From Clostridium puniceum (GTDB taxonomy: Bacteria; Bacillota; Clostridia; Clostridiales; Clostridiaceae), in the NCBI RefSeq assembly GCF_002006345.1, contig NZ_LZZM01000190.1, positions 1-64,000 of the forward strand: a DNA stretch of 64,000 nucleotides, read 5' to 3'. Position 1 is the first letter of the stretch, and the number at the start of each line of letters is the position of its first letter. Position numbers and translations under genes: made by a program. The notes under the pieces are model-generated. The model was given only the letters and a program-made list of their open reading frames with translations, searched no databases and was not told the origin of the DNA. Below, piece after piece: positions 43,396-52,350 of this stretch.

Positions 43396-43446
43396 ATGAG
43401 GATATCTCAAAAGATATATATATTAATATTTAGTCTGTATTGCTAA
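43396..43446 (+). CDS. Possible 16-aa hydrophobic peptide
   Basis: AAAGGAGGTGA (43385-43395), a near-perfect ribosome binding site, precedes ATG 43396. The frame reads M-R-I-S-Q-K-I-Y-I-L-I-F-S-L-Y-C, then TAA. A promoter lies 36 nt upstream. The peptide could be a membrane-active small protein, a leader peptide, or what remains of a decayed gene. No match is recognised. About 160 nt of gene-free sequence separate it from spoIIAA. Confidence 0.4.
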   Translation: MRISQKIYILIFSLYC

Positions 43447-43607
43447 TGCAAAAAGAGCTTTTCTAATAGTAATTTATTATAGTATAAAGGCAGTAAATTG
43501 CAAACAATAGAATAATAGTATTTTTAGAGGTGGTTTTATTAAAGGCATAAATGTGAAATGTATATGGTTTTAAATTAGAATTTTAATTTGAGATATTCTA
43601 AATAAGT

Positions 43608-43943
43608 ATGTATTTAAATTTTGATAAAAATGAAAATATTCTAATAGTTAATCTTAGTGGAGAACTTGATCATAATAGTGCCGAAGAGGTCAGGGTAAAG
43701 ATTGATGATAGAATTGATAGAGATAACATAGAAAAGGTAATTTTAAATTTTTCGGGAGTTAATTTTATGGATAGTTCAGGGATTGGAGCCGTTTTAGGTA
43801 GATATAAGAAAATATCTAATAAAAGTGGACAGATTTGTATTGCAGCACCTAATAAGAATGTTAATAGAATTTTTGAATTAGCAGGATTGTATAAAGTAAT
43901 TAAAAATTATAATACTGTAGATGAAGCCGTAAGGTGCATATAG
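43608..43943 (+). CDS. spoIIAA: Anti-sigma F factor antagonist SpoIIAA
   Basis: A 111-aa STAS-domain protein that frees sigma-F by binding the kinase Spo[12 protein letters not shown] (53-60) holds the phosphorylated serine. The opening, [23 protein letters not shown], is typical of SpoIIAA. Length is normal. There is no recognisable ribosome binding site before ATG 43608 (the sequence there is T-A-A-A-T-A-A-G-T), which is odd for the first gene of this operon. It is followed by spoIIAB after 14 nt. Confidence 0.93.
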   Translation: MYLNFDKNENILIVNLSGELDHNSAEEVRVKIDDRIDRDNIEKVILNFSGVNFMDSSGIGAVLGRYKKISNKSGQICIAAPNKNVNRIFELAGLYKVIKNYNTVDEAVRCI

Positions 43944-43957
43944 ATGGAGGGATTATC

Positions 43958-44389
43958 ATGTCTGATAATAAAATGAGTATAGAATTTGTAAGTAAATCTC
44001 AAAATGAAGGCTTTGCAAGAGTTGCTGTTGCAGCTTTTGTTGCTCAATTAGATCCAACAGTTGATGAAATAAATGATGTAAAAACGGCGGTCTCTGAAGC
44101 TGTTACTAATTCTATAATACATGGATATGAGAATAAAGAAGATGGAATAGTTAAAATCGAAGCAGAAATCAATAAAAATGAGGTAATTATAGTTATTATT
44201 GATAATGGAATTGGTATTGATGATATAAATCAGGCTATGGAACCATTATATACATCGAGACCAGATTTAGAAAGATCAGGTATGGGGTTCACTGTAATGG
44301 AAACATTTATGGATGAATTACAGGTAGAAAGCAAAAAGGGAATTGGTACAAGGGTGGTAATTAAGAAGAAATTCAACGTGGTAAGTTAG
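43958..44389 (+). CDS. spoIIAB: Anti-sigma F factor SpoIIAB (serine kinase)
   Basis: A 143-aa GHKL-fold kinase that binds and inhibits sigma-F and phosphorylates SpoIIAA. The N-box [14 protein letters not shown] and the D-N-G-I-G-I and [10 protein letters not shown] motifs form the ATP site. I use ATG 43958, 7 nt after GGAGG; the in-frame GTG 43934 overlaps spoIIAA and lacks a site. It ends 10 nt before sigF. Confidence 0.94.
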   Translation: MSDNKMSIEFVSKSQNEGFARVAVAAFVAQLDPTVDEINDVKTAVSEAVTNSIIHGYENKEDGIVKIEAEINKNEVIIVIIDNGIGIDDINQAMEPLYTSRPDLERSGMGFTVMETFMDELQVESKKGIGTRVVIKKKFNVVS

Positions 44390-44399
44390 GTGAAATAAT

Positions 44400-45155
44400 A
44401 TGGAAAAAGAGGATTTAAAACGAGAGGATTATAATTATGACAAGAATCCAGAATTATTAGCTTTAGCAAAAGGTGGGGATGCTGATGCTATGAATGAACT
44501 CATAGAGATGAATTTACCATTAGTATCATCTATAAGCAAGAAGTTCTTAAATAGAGGATATGATTATGAGGACATATTTCAAATAGGATCAATTGGATTA
44601 GTTAAGGCTATTAATAATTTTGATTTAACTTATAATGTTAAGTTTTCAACTTACGCAGTTCCCATGATTATAGGAGAGATCAAAAGGTTTTTAAGAGATG
44701 ATGGAATGATAAAAGTGAGTAGGAATGTTAAAAGTTTAGCAAGAAAGGTGAACTTCTACAAAGAAATTTTAACTAAAAAGCTTAAAAGATCACCTACTAT
44801 AGAGGAACTTGCAGATTATGCAAACGTTGATAAGGAGGAAATTTTATTTGCAATAGAATCTTCTAATAGCTTGCAATATTTATATGATACAATTCATCAA
44901 GATGATGGTGCACCAGTCCTTTTAATAGATAAGTTAAGTGAAAAGGGCGTTGATGATGGAAATATTATTGAAAGAATAGCTCTTAAAGAAGCTCTTCAAA
45001 GTTTAGATAGTAAAGCAAGACAGATTATAGTATTAAGGTATTTTAAAGACAAGACACAAGTTCAAGTAGCTAAAATGCTTGGTATAAGTCAAGTGCAAGT
45101 ATCTAGAATTGAAAAAAAAGTGTTATCTCAAATGAGAAAAAAATTGGAAGAATAA
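44400..45155 (+). CDS. sigF: Forespore sigma factor SigF
   Basis: A 251-aa sporulation sigma factor that directs early forespore transcription. Region 2 contains Y-D-Y-E-D-I-F-Q-I-G-S-I-G-L-V-K-A-I (about 56-73) and F-S-T-Y-A-V-P-M-I-I-G-E-I-K-R-F-L-R-D-D. Region 4 ends T-Q-V-Q-V-A-K-M-L-G-I-S-Q-V-Q-V-S-R-I-E-K. It is the last gene of the spoIIA operon and is held inactive by SpoIIAB. AGGTGAAATA precedes the ATG. Confidence 0.95.
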   Translation: MEKEDLKREDYNYDKNPELLALAKGGDADAMNELIEMNLPLVSSISKKFLNRGYDYEDIFQIGSIGLVKAINNFDLTYNVKFSTYAVPMIIGEIKRFLRDDGMIKVSRNVKSLARKVNFYKEILTKKLKRSPTIEELADYANVDKEEILFAIESSNSLQYLYDTIHQDDGAPVLLIDKLSEKGVDDGNIIERIALKEALQSLDSKARQIIVLRYFKDKTQVQVAKMLGISQVQVSRIEKKVLSQMRKKLEE

Positions 45156-45186
45156 GATTAAAAAAGTAAACTATAAAGCAAAAAAT

Positions 45187-45241
45187 AAAATCACATTTTG
45201 CAAAAAGATTATTAAAATTAGTTTGCACATGTGATTTTTTA
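45187..45241 (+). terminator. Terminator of the spoIIA operon
   Basis: AAAATCACAT (45187-45196) pairs with ATGTGATTTT (45229-45238), and TGCAAA with TTTGCA further in. A run of T follows. The rest of the 366-nt gap up to spoVAC holds no gene; I could not place a convincing sigma-G promoter. Confidence 0.85.
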
Positions 45242-45521
45242 TGTTTAAGCTAAAATTACCTTAAAATAATTGTTAATAAATAACACGAGTAATTCTTACT
45301 ATTTTGCAAATGATAGGTATATGGGTAAAGTACATTAAAAAATAGTAAGTTAAACATTTATGTGAATTATTATGTTATATGATGAACTTAGTTTTATACA
45401 CTAACGGTGATGATTAATTCAGATTACTAAAATGAAAAAGTTAATATTATTTAAATATAATCAGTTATTTTTAAATTAATAGTTAAAATTTAAATATGAT
45501 AAGTAAGGAGTGTGAATAGTT

Positions 45522-45989
45522 TTGAGTAGTAAGAGTGAAATGAAGGAAGAAAAAATTAAGAAGAAATATGAAACTATGGCAAATGAAGTAGTGCCAAAAT
45601 CTAAAATATTTCAAGATTGTTTGAAGGCTTTTTTAGTTGGAGGCTTAATTTGTGATGTTGGCCAATTTGTCCATAACATGACAGTAAATTTTGGATTCCC
45701 AGAAGAGCAAGTTTCAAGCATTGTTTCTATTATAATGATTTTTTTAGGGGCTCTTTTAACAGGTACAGGAATATATAGTAAATTAGCAGCATTTGGAGGG
45801 GCAGGGACTGTTGTTCCTATAACTGGTTTCTCAAATGCTGTAGTTGCACCTGCAATAGAATTCAAAAAAGAAGGATTTATATTTGGTGTTGCTGCAAAGA
45901 TGTTTACAATTGCAGGGCCAGTTTTGGTATATGGTATTGGTACTTCAGTTATTGTAGGGATAATTTACTATATAATTTCATTATTTTAA
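45522..45989 (+). CDS. spoVAC: Stage V sporulation protein AC
   Basis: A 155-aa membrane protein of the SpoVA channel, which moves Ca-dipicolinate into the forespore and releases it on germination. B. subtilis SpoVAC is mechanosensitive. Four hydrophobic segments are seen, with L-V-G-G-L-I-C-D-V-G-Q (about 33-43) and F-G-G-A-G-T-V-V-P-I-T-G-F-S-N (about 89-103), both SpoVAC/AE family signatures. The start is TTG 45522 behind AAGGAG. Confidence 0.93.
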   Translation: MSSKSEMKEEKIKKKYETMANEVVPKSKIFQDCLKAFLVGGLICDVGQFVHNMTVNFGFPEEQVSSIVSIIMIFLGALLTGTGIYSKLAAFGGAGTVVPITGFSNAVVAPAIEFKKEGFIFGVAAKMFTIAGPVLVYGIGTSVIVGIIYYIISLF

Positions 45990-46014
45990 TAAACAAAGAT
46001 GAGAACGAATCTAC

Positions 46015-46045
46015 AATAGTAAATTATGAAGAGTAATTTACTATT
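46015..46045 (+). repeat. 12-bp hairpin between spoVAC and spoVAD
   Basis: AATAGTAAATTA (46015-46026) and TAATTTACTATT (46034-46045) are perfect complements with a 7-nt loop. No real T-run follows, so it may attenuate or stabilise the operon mRNA. Confidence 0.5.
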
Positions 46046-46176
46046 TAATAAATAGAATTTGAAGAGAAAGATTGATCATATTAATGTAATATATTATCCA
46101 TTTTATATAATAAAAATTAATGTATAAACAAAAGAAATTAGCGATTTTAAGGGTAAAATTGTAGAGGAGTGATAAT

Positions 46177-47196
46177 ATGCAAATTCATAATAAGAAATTA
46201 GGAAGTCAAACAGTAAAATTTGATAATCCGCCTAAAATAATTGCAGCATATTCTATAGTAGGACCAAAAGAAGGGCAAGGACCATTAAGTGAATATTTTG
46301 ATCAAATATTAAATGATGATACTTTAGGTAAAGAAAGCTACGAAAAGGCAGAAAGTCAAATGATGTTTACTGCTATAAGTGAAACCTTAAAAAAAGCAAA
46401 ATTGAAAGAAAAGGATATAGATTATTTATTTTCAGGTGATTTATTAAATCAAATAATTTCATCAAGTTTTGCAGCAAGAGAATTTAGTATTCCATTCTTT
46501 GGACTATATGGAGCATGTTCTACTATGTCAGAATCTTTAAGTTTAGCTTCAATTATCATGGATGGTGGATTTGCTAAATATGTTATTGCGACAACTTCTT
46601 CTCATTTTAGTTCAGCAGAAAGACAATTTAGATTTCCTCTTGAGTATGGTTCACAAAGATCCAAAACAGCCCAATGGACAGTAACTGGATCTGGAGCATT
46701 AATCCTTGGAAATGAAGGAAATTATCCTGTAGTGACTCATGTAACAACCGGGAAGGTAAAAGATTTTGGTCAAAAAGATGCTAATAATATGGGAGCCGCC
46801 ATGGCACCAGCAGCTGTCGATACAATGGTAAATCATTTTAAAGATACAGGAAGAAAACCAAGTGATTATGATCTTATAGCTACAGGTGATTTAGGAGTAA
46901 TAGGACGAGAACTTGCTGATAAATTAATTGAAGAATTTGGTTATGATATTAGAAAACAGCATATAGATTGTGGTGAAATTATATTTGATAATGAAAAACA
47001 AAAAACTGAATCAGGAGGCAGTGGTTGTGGATGCTCAGCAGTTGTATTTACAGGATACTTATATAAGAAACTTATGAAAAGAGAGATAAAAAAAGTTTTA
47101 TTAGTTTCCACTGGAGCACTGATGAGTACAACTTCTTCACTTCAAGGAGAAACAATTCCAGGAATAGCCCACGCAGTTGCTATAGAGATAAAATAA
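46177..47196 (+). CDS. spoVAD: Stage V sporulation protein AD
   Basis: A 339-aa soluble, thiolase-fold protein that binds dipicolinic acid at the inner spore membrane. G-L-Y-G-A-C-S-T-M-S-E-S-L (about 108-120) contains the thiolase-position Cys, and T-T-S-S-H-F-S-S-A-E-R-Q-F-R-F-P is typical of SpoVAD. Length is normal. GAGGAGTGATA precedes the ATG. It lies between the two membrane SpoVA genes, the minimal clostridial spoVAC-AD-AE set. Confidence 0.95.
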   Translation: MQIHNKKLGSQTVKFDNPPKIIAAYSIVGPKEGQGPLSEYFDQILNDDTLGKESYEKAESQMMFTAISETLKKAKLKEKDIDYLFSGDLLNQIISSSFAAREFSIPFFGLYGACSTMSESLSLASIIMDGGFAKYVIATTSSHFSSAERQFRFPLEYGSQRSKTAQWTVTGSGALILGNEGNYPVVTHVTTGKVKDFGQKDANNMGAAMAPAAVDTMVNHFKDTGRKPSDYDLIATGDLGVIGRELADKLIEEFGYDIRKQHIDCGEIIFDNEKQKTESGGSGCGCSAVVFTGYLYKKLMKREIKKVLLVSTGALMSTTSSLQGETIPGIAHAVAIEIK

Positions 47197-47278
47197 ACTT
47201 TGGAAAAAATATATTTAATTTTGAACATAGCAGATAATAATTTTTTTATGCAAAGTTAGCAGAAAGGAATGAAAATTT

Positions 47279-47635
47279 ATGGACTATATAAGTGCATTTA
47301 TAGTTGGAGGGATAATTTGTGTTATTGGGCAAATATTAATAGACACTACAAAGTTAACACCGGGAAGAATATTAGTGGTGTTTGTTGTTATTGGCGCCAT
47401 AGTAGGTGCTTTTGGATGGTATGATAAATTAGTTAATATTGGTGGCGCAGGAGCTACAGTTCCATTACCTAGCTTTGGAAATTCATTATCTAAGGCGGCA
47501 ATAAAGGAAGTAAAGGAAATAGGATTTTGGGGAGCGTTTACGGGTGGTATTAAAGGAGCCGCGGCAGGAATTACAGCCTCAATATTTTTTGGATATTTAA
47601 TGGCACTTATTTTTAATCCTAAAACAAAGAAATAA
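47279..47635 (+). CDS. spoVAE: Stage V sporulation protein AE
   Basis: A 118-aa membrane protein of the SpoVA channel. It has F-I-V-G-G-I-I-C-V-I-G-Q at the start and N-I-G-G-A-G-A-T-V-P-L-P-S-F-G-N in the middle, parallel to the motifs of SpoVAC. About four hydrophobic segments are present. AGAAAGGAATG precedes the ATG. Confidence 0.93.
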   Translation: MDYISAFIVGGIICVIGQILIDTTKLTPGRILVVFVVIGAIVGAFGWYDKLVNIGGAGATVPLPSFGNSLSKAAIKEVKEIGFWGAFTGGIKGAAAGITASIFFGYLMALIFNPKTKK

Positions 47636-48033
47636 GAGCATAGAAATCTAGATAAAATAGTAAATTATTTTAGATCTAAAGTAATAACAAATATAAATTA
47701 AGGGTTAATGAAAAGCTAAAGACTTTCCCATTGGACAGCTTCAATAAATGTTATTAAAAATTAATATAGAACATTTAACTACATCATACAAAACAATATT
47801 ACATATAAAAGAATCTATATAATATGATAAAATGCTATTAAGTAAAAATGGTTATAAATCGAAAAGATAATATAATAGATTAAAGTTTTGCCTTTTAATG
47901 TATTAACACGTATAATTATACTGTAAATTAATATAAAAAAATATATATTAATAATATATAATGTAAAAGGAAATTTATAGTATAATCATTATGAAAAAGA
48001 AATTAAAAAGTGATGTAGAATGGTGGGATTCTT
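47636..48033. other. 398-nt AT-rich gap after spoVAE
   Basis: No gene, known RNA or strong terminator was seen. TAAAATA and TATTTTA near 47654-47673 give only a 7-bp stem without a T-run. Sequences such as TATAATATGATAAAAT occur, but in such AT-rich DNA no promoter can be assigned with confidence. Confidence 0.5.
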
Positions 48034-50553
48034 TTGGAGAAGTATTGTATTAATTCCTGGGCGGAAATAGTTGAGCTTTTAAATAGTAATGTTCAGCAAG
48101 GAATTAGTGAAAAATATTGTGAAGCATTAAGATTAAAATATGGTACAAATAAAATTGATTTACCAAGTGGAAGTAGCATTTATAAGCATGTTTTAAATGC
48201 ATTAAAGCAAAAATCTATAATTATACATATAATAATAACAATAATATTATTTACGTTAAAAAATTACTTGTTTGGCATATTTTTGTCGGTGTTATTAATA
48301 GCAAATTTAGTAATAATAGTACAACATACTATAAAAAGAGATAAAGAAATTAGTTCGTTAGAAAAGTTAAATTCTGAGGATGTTGTGGTAATTAGAGATG
48401 GAGTTCAAAAAGTAGTTAGGTCAGAAGAGTTAGTAATTGGAGATATAGTAAAGTTTAACAGAAATTCTATTGTTGCAGCAGATTTAAGAATAATAAGCGC
48501 TAATGATATAAAGGTAGATGAAAAAAGTATAACAGGAGAAACTTTTTATAAAGAAAAATTTGAAACCAAAATAATAGGAAGTGTTTCTTCCCTTGGTGAT
48601 ATGAAAAATATATTGTTTAAGGGATCGGTAGTAAAAGCTGGAGAGGGGCTTGGAATAGTAATTGCGACAGGAACTTCAACTCAGTTAGGAAGAATATTGG
48701 CAATGCTTACATATGCAAGTAATAGAAAGCATAATTTTGGAGCGATGATTTCAAAATTTTTAGAAAAATATTTATTTATATATTTTTTAGCCATTATAGT
48801 CATAGGTTCATACTTTGTGTACACAGGACAAGACGTACAAAAAAATTATATTTCAACAGCGTTATTTGCACTTGGATGTTTTCCAGTTGCCATAATTTCA
48901 AGGATTGTCTTTAAAAAAGTTATTAAACAATTTTTAAATGAAAATATTGAAATAATAAATTTTTCAGTGTTTAATTTGATAAAAGATGTAAATATTTTAT
49001 TTATAGATAAAGTTGGATCAATAAGTAAAAAAGAAATGATTGTAAAAAAGATATTTATTAATAATGATGTAATATTAACTAGTGAGCCTTATGTAAAAGA
49101 AATAACTTTTGATAGAATAGTAGAAATATCATTAATATGTAATAATGCTATTTATGATGCAGCAAATGAAAATGGGAAAGGTGAATTAGATGAAATTGCA
49201 TTTTTAGATTATGCTGCTAAAAAGAAAATTTATAAAGCATCTATAGATAGTAAAAATGTCAAAACTTTAGAAATACCTATGGATTCTGATAAGAGATTTT
49301 TTACAGTTGTAACTAGGATAAATAAAAGATATAGAGCTAATACTAGAGGGAATGTGGATGCTGTCTTAGAGAAATGCACTCATATCATGATTGAAGGTGT
49401 TGAAAGAGAGCTTACTGAGGAATATAAAGCTGTAATAAAAGGAACTGATATGAATTTATCAATAGATGGATTAATAACAGAAGGTTTTGCTTATAGAAAC
49501 TTTAATTATGAGCCATCTAAATCCGAAAATATAGAAAGTAATATGGTTTTTGTTGGTGTTATCGGATTAGAAAACCCACTTGAAGAAAACCTTGAAAATA
49601 ATATAAATCGTATTAAGGACAAGGCTATAGTACCTATTTTATTTACTGAAGAAAGTAAATTAAGTGCTATAACAAATGCTAAAAGAGCTAATATAATAAG
49701 AAACAACAATCAAGTAGTAGCAGGAATAGAGTTAGATTCACTGAATCAAGAAGAATTAAAGGATTTGCTTTCTAGAGTTAGAGTATTTTGTAGAGTAAAT
49801 CCAGAAATTAAATCAAAAATTGTTTCTTTATTTATAAAAGATGGACATAAAGTTGCAACAACAGGTGAAACTTTGGGGGATTTGCCAGCACTTAATTTGT
49901 CTAATGTAGGAATAGGTAAAGGAAAGGCTTCTGCAATGGTAAAAAGATTGTCAGATGTTTATATTAAAGAAAATTATCTTCAAGGCTTCTTTAATATAAG
50001 AGATTTTTCAAAAGTATTTGATAGGAATATAGATAGAGGTTTTAAAATATACTTTATGGCAGTTCTTTCAGAACTTTTAGTTCTACTCGGCAGTCTTATA
50101 ATGGGACAAGCTGGAAGTTTAGATTTTTGGAATATATTAATTATAAATGGAGTTTTATTTATTCCATTATCTTTAATAATTCTATTAAAACGAGGAAGGT
50201 CTATTAGTAATAATGAAGTTATAACAAGAGCAGTAGTATTAAGTATAGTTACTATGATTTCAATTTATAAGGTTGATGGTAAGGTTGCAACAATAATTCC
50301 TTTAACCATTTTATCTATGGGAATTTTAATTTTTACATTGTTTAATAGTAATACTTCCATAAGAAGAGTATCTAATGAATTGATTATGGGAATAGTATCC
50401 TTTGTAATAATTATATTATCTATAATAGGGATTATTTTAATAAATAATATATTACTTAGAGATATAATTCTAATAGAATTGGTAGTTTCAATAATATTTT
50501 TGATTATTTTTGAAATTTTAGCTAGAAAGTGGCAAAACTCATTAATGAGGTGA
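48034..50553 (+). CDS. P-type ATPase homologue with eroded catalytic motifs
   Basis: An 839-aa membrane protein with the P2-type ATPase layout: an N-terminal cation-ATPase domain, two membrane helices, an actuator domain with T-G-E-T (167-170), M3-M4, P and N domains, and a hydrophobic C-terminal third. Key motifs are altered. D-K-T-G-T reads D-K-V-G-S at 325-329 (Asp kept), the M4 P-E-G-L reads P-V-A-I at 284-287, K-G-A-P-E reads R-G-N-V-D at 438-442, and G-D-G-V-N-D reads G-E-T-L-G-D at 611-616. The frame is intact, so it is not a pseudogene. Pumping is doubtful; it may be a sensor or scaffold. TTG start behind GGTGGG. It lies between spoVA and comEC. Confidence 0.85.
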   Translation: MEKYCINSWAEIVELLNSNVQQGISEKYCEALRLKYGTNKIDLPSGSSIYKHVLNALKQKSIIIHIIITIILFTLKNYLFGIFLSVLLIANLVIIVQHTIKRDKEISSLEKLNSEDVVVIRDGVQKVVRSEELVIGDIVKFNRNSIVAADLRIISANDIKVDEKSITGETFYKEKFETKIIGSVSSLGDMKNILFKGSVVKAGEGLGIVIATGTSTQLGRILAMLTYASNRKHNFGAMISKFLEKYLFIYFLAIIVIGSYFVYTGQDVQKNYISTALFALGCFPVAIISRIVFKKVIKQFLNENIEIINFSVFNLIKDVNILFIDKVGSISKKEMIVKKIFINNDVILTSEPYVKEITFDRIVEISLICNNAIYDAANENGKGELDEIAFLDYAAKKKIYKASIDSKNVKTLEIPMDSDKRFFTVVTRINKRYRANTRGNVDAVLEKCTHIMIEGVERELTEEYKAVIKGTDMNLSIDGLITEGFAYRNFNYEPSKSENIESNMVFVGVIGLENPLEENLENNINRIKDKAIVPILFTEESKLSAITNAKRANIIRNNNQVVAGIELDSLNQEELKDLLSRVRVFCRVNPEIKSKIVSLFIKDGHKVATTGETLGDLPALNLSNVGIGKGKASAMVKRLSDVYIKENYLQGFFNIRDFSKVFDRNIDRGFKIYFMAVLSELLVLLGSLIMGQAGSLDFWNILIINGVLFIPLSLIILLKRGRSISNNEVITRAVVLSIVTMISIYKVDGKVATIIPLTILSMGILIFTLFNSNTSIRRVSNELIMGIVSFVIIILSIIGIILINNILLRDIILIELVVSIIFLIIFEILARKWQNSLMR

Positions 50554-50557
50554 GTTG

Positions 50558-52261
50558 ATGTTCAATAAAAAAATAGAAGAAGTAGGGAATCCAGTAGTAT
50601 ATATCTTTTTAACATTAGCAATTAGCTGTATCTCTTACGGATTGAATGAAAAGCTTGGAGGGCTCACAATCTTTATTGTGACCTTCCTTTTTATTTTTTT
50701 ACTTTATTATTGTGGACTTAGTTTTACTTATCTGATGATTGTATTTTTTATAGTAGGAATTCTTATAAATTGTTCATACTATAAAATTTCGAATAAGATA
50801 GATGGTGAAGTAAGAATAGTAAAAGTTACTAACTATAGCATTATAGGAATGTATGAAGGGAAGAGTATAACATTAAAAATCGATAAGAAGAATTTGTATG
50901 TAGGAGAAAAATATAAGATTATAGGAAAACTTGAGAATATACAAGATAAAAGTACTGGAATAGTAGGAGAGCTTGAACCACAAATGATTAATAAAATTCA
51001 AGGAGATTGGATAACTAAACTTTATGAATTTAAAAGAAACATGTATTCTAGATTGGAAGATAATTTAGGTAAAAGAAAAGCAGGATTAATATCATCAATT
51101 GCCTTTGGATATTCTGATTATTTGGATTTGGAAGATAAAGAGGATATGAAAAACTTAGGAATCATACATAGTATAAGTGTTTCAGGATTACATGTAGCTA
51201 TAGTATATGGATTTTTAAGAATATTTTTAGGTGGAAAGCTTGGACTTCTAGCTACAATCATATATGTTATATTTACTGGATATAATTATTCCAGCATAAG
51301 ATCATTTGTAATGCTTGCATGTGTAGAGGGTGGTCATATTTTAAAGAGAAATAATAGTTCAATTTCAGCTTTGTGCCTTTCAGCACTTATATTGATAATA
51401 TATCAACCTTTTAGTATTTTTAATATATCATTTCATTTGACCTACTTAGCTACACTTGGAATAATATTATTTAATAAAAAAATTATTGATGTATTATATA
51501 AATTACCTGCTAAATTGAGAGAGCCATTAAGTTTAACTTTTAGTGCTCAGGTCTTTACAGTTCCGTATTTAATCTTAATATTTAAGGATTTTTCAGCAAA
51601 TTTTATTATTGGAAATCTATTTTTAGTTCCAGTTGTAGATTTGATAGTTATTACAGGGAATATATTACCACTTATATATACATTTCCTAAATTATTTGAT
51701 TTTTGTAGTTATATAAATTTGATTATAATAAAAATCTTTGATTGGGTGCTTAATATTATTGATAAAGTTTCATTGCCAATGTTTTATGGAAATGAATATG
51801 TAGCTTTTTTCTATTTATTTTTACTATTAAGTTTTTATTTTGTAAGAAAGGGATATAAAAAATTTATTTATCTTCCTCTCATATCGATTTTAGTAATAGT
51901 AATTCAGATATATAGTCCCATTCTTAATATAAGATATTATAAAGAAGGTGCTATTTTAGTGAGCTATAGAGGTGAGAGAGTACTTATTGCTAATAAAAAT
52001 CAAATTGATATAAAAAGACTTTCAAGTGTAACTTTTGCAACAAAGAATTATAGACAGGCGAAATCAGTTGACATAAAAGGGATTTGTAATATAAAATCAC
52101 AAGGAAAAGATTATGTTATGGAAACTTTAAAAGAAAAATATTTATTAAAAGTTGCAGGTAATAAAAATGAAACAAAGGAATATGATATAATAAATTTTAA
52201 TGATGGACTTACAGATAAAATATTTATAATAAATGGCGAAGCAATAGAAGTATGTTCATAG
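50558..52261 (+). CDS. comEC: ComEC/Rec2-family DNA uptake channel, truncated type
   Basis: A 567-aa polytopic membrane protein of the competence family that moves single-stranded DNA across the membrane. It has an N-terminal OB-like DUF4131 region (about 60-145) and the Competence core with I-H-S-I-S-V-S-G-L-H-V-A-I (about 207-219) and about ten membrane segments. The C-terminal metallo-beta-lactamase domain of full-length ComEC (about 750 aa; H-x-H-x-D-H) is absent; only about 100 weakly structured residues follow the last helix. ATG 50558 is chosen, behind GAGGTGAG that overlaps the stop of the upstream ATPase gene, so the two are probably coupled. Confidence 0.85.
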   Translation: MFNKKIEEVGNPVVYIFLTLAISCISYGLNEKLGGLTIFIVTFLFIFLLYYCGLSFTYLMIVFFIVGILINCSYYKISNKIDGEVRIVKVTNYSIIGMYEGKSITLKIDKKNLYVGEKYKIIGKLENIQDKSTGIVGELEPQMINKIQGDWITKLYEFKRNMYSRLEDNLGKRKAGLISSIAFGYSDYLDLEDKEDMKNLGIIHSISVSGLHVAIVYGFLRIFLGGKLGLLATIIYVIFTGYNYSSIRSFVMLACVEGGHILKRNNSSISALCLSALILIIYQPFSIFNISFHLTYLATLGIILFNKKIIDVLYKLPAKLREPLSLTFSAQVFTVPYLILIFKDFSANFIIGNLFLVPVVDLIVITGNILPLIYTFPKLFDFCSYINLIIIKIFDWVLNIIDKVSLPMFYGNEYVAFFYLFLLLSFYFVRKGYKKFIYLPLISILVIVIQIYSPILNIRYYKEGAILVSYRGERVLIANKNQIDIKRLSSVTFATKNYRQAKSVDIKGICNIKSQGKDYVMETLKEKYLLKVAGNKNETKEYDIINFNDGLTDKIFIINGEAIEVCS

Positions 52262-52350
52262 TTCAAAATTAATTATATAGTTTATGCTTAAGAAGTATAT
52301 TGGTAATTAATTACAGTGAGAAGTTATTTGTTATGGAGAGGAATTTTAAA

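Noticed and set aside
45361..45410. Sigma-G promoter for spoVAC
   Set aside because: Fragments resembling its -35 and -10 boxes occur, but none at correct spacing, so I did not annotate one.
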